Of a stretch of 38,417 nucleotides of DNA, positions 1 to 7,536 are shown piece by piece; the first letter of the stretch is position 1, and every line of letters starts with the position of its first letter. Position numbers and translations under genes: made by a program. The notes under the pieces are model-generated. The model did no database searches, was not told the origin of the DNA, and saw nothing but the letters and a program-made list of their open reading frames with translations. The DNA is from Thiotrichales bacterium. GTDB lineage: Bacteria; Pseudomonadota; Gammaproteobacteria; Francisellales; CACEW01. The stretch is taken from NCBI GenBank assembly GCA_947476405.1, contig CANJQG010000016.1, positions 1 through 38,417 on the forward strand. Direction: 5' to 3'.

Positions 1-1
1 A

Positions 2-163
2 AAATCGAAAAATTGTTTATTTTTGATGCAATACAGCTGGAAAATTACCCGCGGACGCCTAACGCCGTCAATACGTTCAGATTCTGCTGTTTATCTGGCC
101 ATTTCTGAAAATAATATTGCAAGAGGCTCAACATTTAATTTATTTTTTTATAATTTAAGATGA
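2..163 (+). CDS. Possible 3' end of a CDS cut by the window edge
   Basis: A reading frame is open from the window edge for 53 codons to a TGA at 161-163. Its composition is protein-like in the second half (a stretch reading SDSAVYLAISENNIARGS). I do not recognise a family. In AT-rich DNA an open run of this length can arise by chance, so this may be a gene end, a decayed fragment or nothing. The sequence upstream of the window would decide. Confidence 0.25.
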   Translation, partial: KSKNCLFLMQYSWKITRGRLTPSIRSDSAVYLAISENNIARGSTFNLFFYNLR

Positions 164-178
164 CCTTTAAAATTATAC

Positions 179-207
179 TTGACAAGATAGAAAGGCTCAC
201 CTATAAT
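179..207 (+). promoter_or_regulatory. Perfect-consensus sigma70 promoter for the 552-aa membrane protein gene
   Basis: TTGACA at 179-184 and TATAAT at 202-207 are both exact consensus hexamers with an optimal 17-base spacer. Transcription would start near 214, about 70 bases before the ATG at 286. Full-consensus promoters are rare and usually need repression, which fits the repeats just downstream. Confidence 0.8.
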
Positions 208-245
208 GTAACAAGAGAGGGGAATTGTTACGATAACGTTACAAT
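208..245. repeat. Overlapping GTAACAA/TTGTTAC inverted repeats, candidate operator
   Basis: GTAACAA (208-214) and TTGTTAC (225-231) form an exact 7-base inverted repeat. TTGTTAC is also mirrored by GTTACAA (238-244), with one mismatch. The three half-sites begin immediately after the -10 box and cover the predicted transcription start, the typical place for a repressor site. No regulator gene in the window is an obvious partner. Confidence 0.45.
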
Positions 246-285
246 CAACCCAAAATGCACAACCCACACAAAAGGAAAATAAATA

Positions 286-1944
286 ATGCAGTCATGTGAT
301 GATGCTAAAAAACACGCTGTAAGCACTAATAAAAAAGACACTTCAAACGAGCTTTTATGCCTTACAGAAATAACCACTTCTGCACCTGAATCTGCTCCAA
401 CAGTAAAGGCAACACCAACAGGCTGGTGCAGTCTTCAGGCCTGGATAGACTGGGCTAAAGAGGAAGGCGCCTACAAAAAAGAAAATTCAACAAGCTACTT
501 TAAAGCAAAGTCCTGGAGTGATTGGTGGCATAAAAAAGGCGCCTTTGAACAAGCCAAGACCCCCAAGCCTGATATATTATCACTGATAGTACTTTTCCTG
601 GGATTGGGAGCAGCAGGATTGTCTGAAGTTTATTATGCGAGATACACCCTTGACCCTACAAAAAAAGCATTGATACAGATCATACCAGATCTTAAAGAAC
701 ATACGGCCAAGATCCTAGCCACTATTTTTTCTAGCGCTGATGCAACAGTCTGCACCTTGATGGTTGGCTATCTACCTGGCCATCTTAAGGCACTTCGAGA
801 TACCCTTAAAAAATATAAAGAAGCCGGGCCTGACGGACTAAAATATTATTTAATTGCCCTATTGCCCTTTGTTATTTACTCGTGCTCAGTGGGCGCATCC
901 TCGGCTGATGAAGGACTGGCTCCAAAAGGAGACGCAGGAATTGCAATAGGCACGGGAGTCTTTGTCGCACAAATGTATATTTATTTGATGTCTGGCTTAA
1001 CCAGTGCTTTGACTGGAGCGACACAAATTAAAAGAGCAGTCAGTACCTTAGCTAGCGCATTTGGCTGCACTTCCCCAGCTGCTGCTGAAACAGGCGCTGG
1101 AGCTGGAGCTGGAGTTGGAGTTGGATCATCCGATGCATCCACTGCAGAAATAGAAGAGGGAACGCTCCAAACCGAATCCGCAAACTGTATTCTGCGTATC
1201 CTGAGCTCCCTTTATGGAACAGTAGACAATCCCTACATCATTCCTGAAACGACTAAAACAATTCTAGGAGCATTAATCCGCGCCATTGGCTTTGGATATA
1301 TTCCATCGCAATGGGGGAAATTATTTTGTCTTGACATGACCAAAACCGAAAAGGAAGGCTTTAAATATAGCTCCATTGTGGCGACATTATTGATGCACTT
1401 CCTCACTGTTGCAGCCACTTCTATTGAGGCAGCGGGGAAAAAAGCAACCTACTTCAGGATGACTCCAGCAGAACTAAAGGCAGAGCTTGTTAAAACCCCA
1501 AATGACCTAACACTGAAAGCTGTGATAGAAGATAAAAAGTCTTATTGCATATGGACAATGCTAAAAAGCTTTCTTCCACATGACTTAACCGATGGGAAAA
1601 GCAATTGGCTAACTAAATTATTAGAGGTCTGTATATTATTACTTCCAGCCTATTGCAATAGAAATGCCTCTACCGTCACCTTTGCAGAAACAGTCACTGG
1701 AATTGATTCCCTCGAGATCATGATTACCTCACTGGCGATTGCGATCATTGCCAATGCACAATGGGTCGCGATAGCCTTAAAAATGATTGATCCGGCTGTT
1801 CGATACTTACCTGCTCTCGCTCGGGACGGCGTACAGGCCATTCCTGCTGTTCCTGGACTAATCAGGTCTGGCATTGCCAGCGCGTTTCAGCGTTTTTGCA
1901 CCTCGCGGCATGACCAAGCGGCGACACAATCGCTCCTCGGTTAG
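286..1944 (+). CDS. Unknown polytopic membrane protein with tandem WxxW motifs
   Basis: I do not recognise this 552-aa protein. The hydrophilic N-terminus (about 1-95) contains two copies of a WxxWxxxxGA[YF] motif, at residues 53-63 and 77-87, exactly 24 residues apart. After about residue 98 come some seven hydrophobic segments (roughly 98-118, 140-165, 190-205, 215-245, 360-380, 440-455, 475-500), so it is a multi-spanning membrane protein. A Gly/Ala/Val run near 270-280 is encoded by a hexanucleotide repeat. There is no clear cleavable signal peptide. The start is supported by AAGGA at 272-276, nine bases before ATG, a perfect promoter upstream and a terminator after the stop. It is monocistronic. 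A secreted effector acting in host membranes is conceivable given the apparent lineage, but nothing seen proves that. Confidence 0.8.
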   Translation: MQSCDDAKKHAVSTNKKDTSNELLCLTEITTSAPESAPTVKATPTGWCSLQAWIDWAKEEGAYKKENSTSYFKAKSWSDWWHKKGAFEQAKTPKPDILSLIVLFLGLGAAGLSEVYYARYTLDPTKKALIQIIPDLKEHTAKILATIFSSADATVCTLMVGYLPGHLKALRDTLKKYKEAGPDGLKYYLIALLPFVIYSCSVGASSADEGLAPKGDAGIAIGTGVFVAQMYIYLMSGLTSALTGATQIKRAVSTLASAFGCTSPAAAETGAGAGAGVGVGSSDASTAEIEEGTLQTESANCILRILSSLYGTVDNPYIIPETTKTILGALIRAIGFGYIPSQWGKLFCLDMTKTEKEGFKYSSIVATLLMHFLTVAATSIEAAGKKATYFRMTPAELKAELVKTPNDLTLKAVIEDKKSYCIWTMLKSFLPHDLTDGKSNWLTKLLEVCILLLPAYCNRNASTVTFAETVTGIDSLEIMITSLAIAIIANAQWVAIALKMIDPAVRYLPALARDGVQAIPAVPGLIRSGIASAFQRFCTSRHDQAATQSLLG

Positions 1945-1970
1945 CCTGCCTAAACTCTTAAAATAATCAT

Positions 1971-1992
1971 CCCGCTCCGGCGGGGTTTTTTT
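1971..1992 (+). terminator. Rho-independent terminator of the 552-aa membrane protein gene
   Basis: A GC stem CCCGC (1971-1975) / GCGGG (1980-1984) with a four-base loop is followed by a run of seven T. It lies 27 bases after the stop codon. Confidence 0.8.
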
Positions 1993-2023
1993 ATCTAAAA
2001 AATACGTAGACTGATACCGGATT

Positions 2024-3253
2024 TTACAACAAAAACTGAGCAGGAACTTGTATAATCTGATCAGTCAACATACGCACCTCATCGCCTTGATTAATCAGCA
2101 TCCCAAGCGGGAGATTGTTTTCTTTAACAAACGCTTGAAGAGAGAAAAGCTGTTTTGGCATGATGGTTTTTCCAAATTTAATTTCGATTGGAAGCATGCC
2201 AAAATACCCTTCTAGAATCAGATCAACTTCTGCACCATTTCGGGTGCGATAATAATGCGCCTGCCAATTGGTCATGAAGGAGGCTTCAAGATGTTTAATC
2301 ATGCTCTCAATGACAAAAGATTCAAATAAATGGCCCTGTTGTGGGTGATTGAATAAATCCTCCAGGGTGCGAATACGCAGCAGATAATTGAGAAGACCAC
2401 TATCCCGAAAATGGCCTTTAGGCATTTTAACCACCTGACGCAACGGATGCCGATCAAAACTAGGGATCGCACGCCATAAAAATGTACCTTCTGCAATTTG
2501 GAGGTAATCTCGAATACTGGGCTCACTGACCTCAATACTTCTCGCCAAGTCGCTTTTGTTCAGAATCGTTCCTGACAATCGCGCTAAAATACTTAAAAAT
2601 CGCTGATAGGCTTGATGATTCAAACGTGGAAACAATTTTGCCACATCTCGAAACAAATAGGTCTTTTGATATTCTGCCATCCAAAAATCAAAAAAATGGG
2701 GGTCTTTTTTCAAAACAGGTTCTGGATACCCGCCTCTTAACCACGCTTGATGAACCTCTGCAATAGTCAAGACTGGCTTTAAATTTAACAGATAATCTAG
2801 ATTATTTTCATCCTGAAAATAACGATATAAAGGGGGAATTGGTTTTGAAAAAATCTCACTCGGCGTTAACGTTCCTAAATCAATAATCGCCACGCGCCCG
2901 GCCAATGTATTCGTTGCATGCTTGAGGAGATCAGGGCTGCTAGAACCCGTGAGAATGAAGCGCCCTTTTTGATTCCGATCCCTGTCAACCACACCGCGCA
3001 GAATATCAAATACAGCAGGATAGGCCTGGGCCTCATCAATGATCAAATTTTCACGATAATGATTAAGGTAAAACACAGGATCCTGCGTCTGAAATCGCGC
3101 AAAATCAGCAGGATTATCCAAGTCAATATAATGCCAATCTGGCCGTAAAACCTGACTTAAGGTGGTTTTTCCACATTGCCTCGCACCTAAAATCACAACA
3201 ATAGGAAAATACTCTAAACACTGATTTATTTTAGCAATAGCCTCTCTAATCAT
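2024..3253 (-). CDS. AAA-family ATPase with DUF4143 domain
   Basis: This 409-aa protein has the layout of the widespread AAA_14/DUF4143 ATPases. The Walker A motif GARQCGKT is at residues 23-30, Walker B LIIDEAQ at 70-76, and a sensor-like FILTGSSS follows. The C-terminal half carries a restriction-nuclease-like strand pattern (GAEVDLILE, then LPIEIKFG), typical of DUF4143. Family members occur in many accessory regions, and their cellular role is largely unsettled (toxin-antitoxin-like or DNA-related roles have been suggested). The gene has its own minus-strand promoter and an inverted repeat between the predicted transcription start and the ATG. AGGA lies about ten bases upstream of the ATG. 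It converges with the upstream membrane protein gene. Confidence 0.88.
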   Translation of the reverse strand: MIREAIAKINQCLEYFPIVVILGARQCGKTTLSQVLRPDWHYIDLDNPADFARFQTQDPVFYLNHYRENLIIDEAQAYPAVFDILRGVVDRDRNQKGRFILTGSSSPDLLKHATNTLAGRVAIIDLGTLTPSEIFSKPIPPLYRYFQDENNLDYLLNLKPVLTIAEVHQAWLRGGYPEPVLKKDPHFFDFWMAEYQKTYLFRDVAKLFPRLNHQAYQRFLSILARLSGTILNKSDLARSIEVSEPSIRDYLQIAEGTFLWRAIPSFDRHPLRQVVKMPKGHFRDSGLLNYLLRIRTLEDLFNHPQQGHLFESFVIESMIKHLEASFMTNWQAHYYRTRNGAEVDLILEGYFGMLPIEIKFGKTIMPKQLFSLQAFVKENNLPLGMLINQGDEVRMLTDQIIQVPAQFLL

Positions 3254-3254
3254 A

Positions 3255-3291
3255 CCAGTAAATCCTAATCGCTGCTCTTGGAATTTACTGG
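3255..3291 (-). repeat. Inverted repeat in the leader of the AAA ATPase gene
   Basis: CCAGTAAAT (3255-3263) and ATTTACTGG (3283-3291) form an exact 9-base inverted repeat with a 19-base spacer. It ends one base before the ATPase start codon and reaches back to the predicted transcription start. It could be a repressor operator or an mRNA hairpin, with the AGGA ribosome-binding site in the loop next to the arm. Confidence 0.5.
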
Positions 3292-3292
3292 C

Positions 3293-3321
3293 ATTATAAC
3301 CTGATTTTACTTATTATTCAA
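3293..3321 (-). promoter_or_regulatory. Sigma70 promoter of the AAA ATPase gene
   Basis: On the minus strand TTGAAT (3321-3316) and TATAAT (3298-3293) are separated by exactly 17 bases. The -10 box is perfect and the -35 matches four of six positions. The -35 overlaps the last codons of the upstream small gene, so the ATPase is probably transcribed separately. Confidence 0.6.
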
Positions 3322-3535
3322 CCCAAAATAAACCACCCCCAAACGCCAGCACTGACGTCACCAACACCTGCAAAATAATTGCCGCAACCAATTTGAACAC
3401 TCTGTCGCCATCAACACTCAAATTGAATTTTTTGTGCACCTCAAGGACGCTCATTTTTATTTGGTCCAAACTATAGTTTTTGGCAACCGAATGGTTACGG
3501 AATTCAAGATCAGCAGCAAAATATTGATCGATCAT
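3314..3535 (-). CDS. Small single-span membrane protein
   Basis: This is a 73-aa frame with a charged N-terminal part (about residues 1-45) and one C-terminal hydrophobic segment (about 48-68) ending close to the stop, so a tail-anchored layout is likely. A GAGAGA stretch lies a few bases upstream of the ATG. I recognise no family. It lies between the DUF1016 nuclease gene and the ATPase gene on the same strand. The short length makes it less certain than its neighbours. Confidence 0.5.
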   Translation of the reverse strand: MIDQYFAADLEFRNHSVAKNYSLDQIKMSVLEVHKKFNLSVDGDRVFKLVAAIILQVLVTSVLAFGGGLFWVE

Positions 3536-3621
3536 ATTCTCTCTCGTTACGGAGAAGCCATTTTACTTTTATCTTTTGATTTAAGCCAGATGCTAGAAGT
3601 TCAAGTCTCTTAACCTATGGT

Positions 3622-4713
3622 TCACTCCTCAAGCTCATCTAAAAAAAGTTCTTTTTTAATTTCAGCTTCAAGCATTTTTGGATCAGGTAATTTATTCATT
3701 AAATCTTTTGGAAGCTTCCGCGTCAAAGTATAGTCTGCTACTCCAATGGGTTTATCAACCCCACGCAAAGCATACTCCACTTCAAAGCGATCTCGGTCAC
3801 CACACAGAATCATCCCAATGGAAGGATTCTCATGAGGCTCTCTGACAAAATCATCAAGCAAATTCAGATAAAAATTCATCTTACCCGCGTACTCGGGTTT
3901 GAACTTCCCCGCTTTGAGCTCCAGAGCCACTAAGCAATTGAGTTTGCGATTATGGAATAGCAGGTCAACAAAATACTCACGCTTTTCATGCGCAATACGA
4001 TACTGATTACCAATAAATGAAAAACCATAGCCCAACTCAAGCAGAACCGTTTTAATTTTTTCGACCATGCGATTTTCTATTTCGCTTTCAAGTAGCTTTT
4101 TGGGCTCTTCAAAAATATTGAATACGTACAGATCCTTCATCATATCGCTGGCTTGCTCAGCCAAAGCTTCAGGCAAAGTTTCTTTAAAACTATGCTGTTT
4201 GTCTACAAGCTGATGGCGCTCATAGGCCTCGCTTTTGATTTGATGTAATAAAACATTACGACTCCAGCCCATTTCAACGGCTTGACGCAAATAATATTCA
4301 CGTGCAGAGCGACCTTTTATCCTGGACAAAATAAGTAAATTAGCACTCCAACTCAATTCTCCAACAACCTGTTGGAGAATTGGCTCATCCTTATATTCCA
4401 AGTAAAGCTGACGCATATACCAAAGATTTTGTCTTGAAAAACCTTGTACATTGTAGGCATGCTGCAAGTCCTTCGCAAGCATCTCAACGACTCCGTCACC
4501 CCACTTTAATTCTGCTTGTTTTTCAACAATTATTTTGCCAATAGACCAATAAAGCTCTATCAAATTGCGATTGACCGAACGGGTTGCTTGAATCCGTGCA
4601 GATTCAATTTTAGATTTGACTTCAAGAAGAAATTTTTTGTAGCCTTCTAAATCAAGAACTTCCTGCATAAGACATGGGATCCAGTTTGAAATTGAATTGT
4701 TATTTAACCACAT
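3622..4713 (-). CDS. DUF1016/YhcG-family PD-(D/E)XK nuclease domain protein
   Basis: This 363-aa protein matches the YhcG/DUF1016 family in length and layout. An N-terminal helical DUF1016_N region (about 25-170) contains NRNLIELYWSIG and GFSRQNLWYMRQ. The C-terminal nuclease-like domain (about 210-345) contains YFVDLLFHNR and LVALELKAGKF, giving the D...ExK pattern of PD-(D/E)XK enzymes. Family members are found near restriction and defence loci and in toxin-antitoxin-like settings. The exact role of this one is not known. The start is uncertain: an internal ATG at residue 16 (4668) is also possible and neither has a good ribosome-binding site. It lies just beyond the 3' end of tRNA-Gly, within an accessory block. 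Confidence 0.88.
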   Translation of the reverse strand: MWLNNNSISNWIPCLMQEVLDLEGYKKFLLEVKSKIESARIQATRSVNRNLIELYWSIGKIIVEKQAELKWGDGVVEMLAKDLQHAYNVQGFSRQNLWYMRQLYLEYKDEPILQQVVGELSWSANLLILSRIKGRSAREYYLRQAVEMGWSRNVLLHQIKSEAYERHQLVDKQHSFKETLPEALAEQASDMMKDLYVFNIFEEPKKLLESEIENRMVEKIKTVLLELGYGFSFIGNQYRIAHEKREYFVDLLFHNRKLNCLVALELKAGKFKPEYAGKMNFYLNLLDDFVREPHENPSIGMILCGDRDRFEVEYALRGVDKPIGVADYTLTRKLPKDLMNKLPDPKMLEAEIKKELFLDELEE

Positions 4714-4868
4714 TTTTGGTAAAAAATCTTTAAAATCACACTACTCAGTCAAGCAAATTATCTATATAAAAAAGTATATATAAATCTATATGCTCTTGCA
4801 ATATTTAAAAGAGGAAATGAGGATTTTAATTTTTAAAAACCCTGGATTATCAATAATTTATAACGAAA

Positions 4869-4944
4869 TGGAGCGGGAAACGAGGCTCGAACTCGCGACC
4901 TCAACCTTGGCAAGGTTGCGCTCTACCAACTGAGCTATTCCCGC
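4869..4944 (-). tRNA. tRNA-Gly (GCC)
   Basis: A 76-base cloverleaf reads on the minus strand from GCGGGAA to TTCCCGC plus TCCA, so CCA is encoded. The D-arm (AGCTCAGTTGGTAGAGC), the anticodon stem CAACC/GGTTG with loop TTGCCAA (anticodon GCC) and the T-arm (GAGTTCGAGCCTC) are intact. It lies ten bases after the recN stop codon and is probably co-transcribed with that operon. Confidence 0.97.
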
Positions 4945-4953
4945 TAGAGTTGG

Positions 4954-6627
4954 CTATTCTAAACGATCCATAGAAAATGTCAACCCCTTTCTAACATGAT
5001 CGAGTGCAGATTGTGAAATATCGGCACCACTGAGCATTTTTGCGATCTCCAGGACTCTAGATTCGAAGTCTAGCCAGTTGGCTTCGCTGAAGGTGGCGTT
5101 TTCTGTAAAGCGTTTTTTAATGTGCAGGTGCGCGTCGCCACACATGGCCACTTGCGGCAAATGGGTGATGCAGATGATTTGGCGGTCTTTCGCCAATCTA
5201 CGAATTAAAGCCCCCACTTGCTCGGCAACGGCACCACTGATCCCTACATCCACTTCGTCAAAAATCAAGGTCATTTCAGTATCGACTTGAGCCGTTAGGA
5301 CCGCAACGATTAAAGCGATGCGTGATAATTCTCCGCCTGAGGCGACTTCTTTCAAAGGCGCAAAAGGCTGACCTGGATTAATCCGCACTAAAAAATCAAT
5401 TTGATCAATTCCAGAGGCAGCCCGATGCTCAGGATGGGTATGGACATGAATCTGGCATTCGCCTTGTGACATGCCGAGTTGCTTCATATATTCACTGATA
5501 CCCTGCGCTAAAATTTTTGCTTTTTTCTGGCGCACCGCACTGACTTTTTGCGCCGCTTGATCATAATCAAGCGCAGCAATATCAAGCGCCTTATTTTTCT
5601 CTAAAATCAAGACATCAAATTGCTCAGCACCTTGCAAGGCCTGTTCCAAATCATGATAAAAATCTGCCAATAAATGCGCTTCAGTGTGATGCTTACGTGC
5701 GGCCGCATAAATCATTTGTAGACGCAACTCCACTTCAGAGAGGCGCTCAGGATCTAAATTTAAATGCTGATGAAATGATTCCAAATCACCCGTGGCTTCG
5801 ACCAGCAAAATTGAAGCCTCTTGCCATAAAGTGGCCGCAGCATTAAGCTCTGAATAATCTGCTGCTAAATGTATCAATTGCTTTTCAATATGGCCGACTC
5901 GAGATAACAAATTCAAATCATCCTCTTTTATTTCCGCCAATAATTGCGCACTCTCTGCAATCAAGGCATTGACGCTGGAAAGCTTTTTTTGTTCTTCATG
6001 TAATTGATTAAGCTCATCTGAATGCAAATTCAAGTCGCGCAATTCAGCCAATTGATAACGCTGCAATTCTAACTTCGTGAGCGATTCACTCCGCTTAGTT
6101 TCAAGATCTGCTAATTCCTGACGCAAGTGATTCCACTTTGAAAACAGCACTTTTAAAATCCCGAGATCAATCTGGGAAAAAGCATCAAGACTGGATAATT
6201 GTGCCTCAGATTTTAATAGTTTTTGATGCTCATACTGACCGACCATATCAATCAACAAAGCCCCAATTTGCTTAAGCTGCGCCACATTGACAGGCTGCTG
6301 ATTTAAATAGACTTTAGAACGCCCCTCCGCATTCAAAATCCGGCGCAATACAATCACCCCCTCATCCACAGGGCAGTCATTTTCCTGTAAATAATCTAAA
6401 GCCGGATGAGGCGCTTTGACTTCAAAAACCGCCGTGATATCGCATTGCACTGCGCCACTGCGAATGATTTTACTCTCACTCCGCGCACCCAAAACAAATT
6501 CAACGGCATCCAGCAAAATAGATTTTCCAGCACCGGTTTCACCCGTCACTACGGTCATGCCGCGCTGAAACGTCAGGTGCAACTGATCAATAATAATAAA
6601 GTTTTGAATGCGTAATTCAGTCAACAT
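4954..6627 (-). CDS. recN: DNA repair protein RecN
   Basis: RecN is an SMC-like ATPase that acts early in recombinational repair of double-strand breaks. The 557-aa length is close to the roughly 550 of Escherichia coli RecN. The N-terminus has LRIQNFIIIDQ and Walker A GETGAGKS (about 30-37). A central coiled coil spans about 155-370. The C-terminal head has the ABC signature ASGGELSR and Walker B LIFDEVDVGISG, followed by the ITHLPQVA switch motif. It overlaps the end of nadK by 11 bases, the common nadK-recN pairing, which implies translational coupling. There is only a weak ribosome-binding site. Confidence 0.97.
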   Translation of the reverse strand: MLTELRIQNFIIIDQLHLTFQRGMTVVTGETGAGKSILLDAVEFVLGARSESKIIRSGAVQCDITAVFEVKAPHPALDYLQENDCPVDEGVIVLRRILNAEGRSKVYLNQQPVNVAQLKQIGALLIDMVGQYEHQKLLKSEAQLSSLDAFSQIDLGILKVLFSKWNHLRQELADLETKRSESLTKLELQRYQLAELRDLNLHSDELNQLHEEQKKLSSVNALIAESAQLLAEIKEDDLNLLSRVGHIEKQLIHLAADYSELNAAATLWQEASILLVEATGDLESFHQHLNLDPERLSEVELRLQMIYAAARKHHTEAHLLADFYHDLEQALQGAEQFDVLILEKNKALDIAALDYDQAAQKVSAVRQKKAKILAQGISEYMKQLGMSQGECQIHVHTHPEHRAASGIDQIDFLVRINPGQPFAPLKEVASGGELSRIALIVAVLTAQVDTEMTLIFDEVDVGISGAVAEQVGALIRRLAKDRQIICITHLPQVAMCGDAHLHIKKRFTENATFSEANWLDFESRVLEIAKMLSGADISQSALDHVRKGLTFSMDRLE

Positions 6628-7522
6628 AAAGCGAACTCTGTAATGAAATCAACTGACGCCCCCAATGCAATTTTTCGCGCCATATTTCATAATAATTATA
6701 ATTTTTTGGATGAAGCAGAATCAAGGGTTTCGCCTGCCGATAAATCAAAATACGATCCTGAGGATCTAAGGGGACATGACTTTGACCGTCATAACTCAGA
6801 CGGGGCTGGGTTTTATTATATTCTGCGAGCCGAATTTCAATCTGACTTTTAGCATCAATGACGACCGGACGACTCGTCAACGTATGCGGCAATTTCGGCA
6901 CCAGAACCATGGCCTCCAAATGAGGCGCAATAATCGGGCCACCCGCCGACAATGCATACGCTGTCGAACCCGTTGGCGTTGCGATAATCAAACCATCCGA
7001 ACGCTGACTATACACAAATTGGCCATCAATTCGCATTTCAAATTCAATCAACTGCGCAACATCTCCCGGAAACAACACCACATCATTCAGTGCATTCCCC
7101 TCTCCAAACGAAGAGCCATCCTGACGCATCACCTTGCCTTCCAGCAAAAAGCGCTCTTCCGTCACATAATCGCCTTTTAAAATATCTGTCAAGGGCAACG
7201 CTAAATCATCAGGCGATAAATCGGTTAAAAATCCAAGTTGCCCGCGATTAATTCCAATAACGGGAATCCCTTGCAAAGACATCATTCTGGCCGCATGAAG
7301 CAGATTTCCATCTCCCCCGACGGCAATGACCAAATCAATCTCCTGACAAAGCGCATGCAAAGGCATAACCAAGGCCCCATTCAGCTTTAAACCGCGCGCG
7401 GATTCAGATTCTACATAAACGAGGGCGCCACATTTTTTCAAAATGTGCGCAACCTGCTCAACCGTTTGACCCACCAATGGATTACGATGCGTGCCCATGA
7501 GTCCGATTTTTTTAAATTGCAT
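6617..7522 (-). CDS. nadK: NAD kinase
   Basis: NAD kinase phosphorylates NAD to NADP. The diagnostic GGDGN is at residues 69-73. The conserved TPTGSTAYALSAGGPI block, which contributes to the NAD site, and LTSRPVV follow. The start is taken at ATG 7522 (301 aa) because GAGG lies seven bases upstream. A GTG two codons earlier is open but less well placed. It follows guaB by 14 bases and overlaps recN by 11, so guaB-nadK-recN reads as one operon. Confidence 0.97.
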   Translation of the reverse strand: MQFKKIGLMGTHRNPLVGQTVEQVAHILKKCGALVYVESESARGLKLNGALVMPLHALCQEIDLVIAVGGDGNLLHAARMMSLQGIPVIGINRGQLGFLTDLSPDDLALPLTDILKGDYVTEERFLLEGKVMRQDGSSFGEGNALNDVVLFPGDVAQLIEFEMRIDGQFVYSQRSDGLIIATPTGSTAYALSAGGPIIAPHLEAMVLVPKLPHTLTSRPVVIDAKSQIEIRLAEYNKTQPRLSYDGQSHVPLDPQDRILIYRQAKPLILLHPKNYNYYEIWREKLHWGRQLISLQSSLYVD

Positions 7523-7536
7523 GACCACACCTCATT

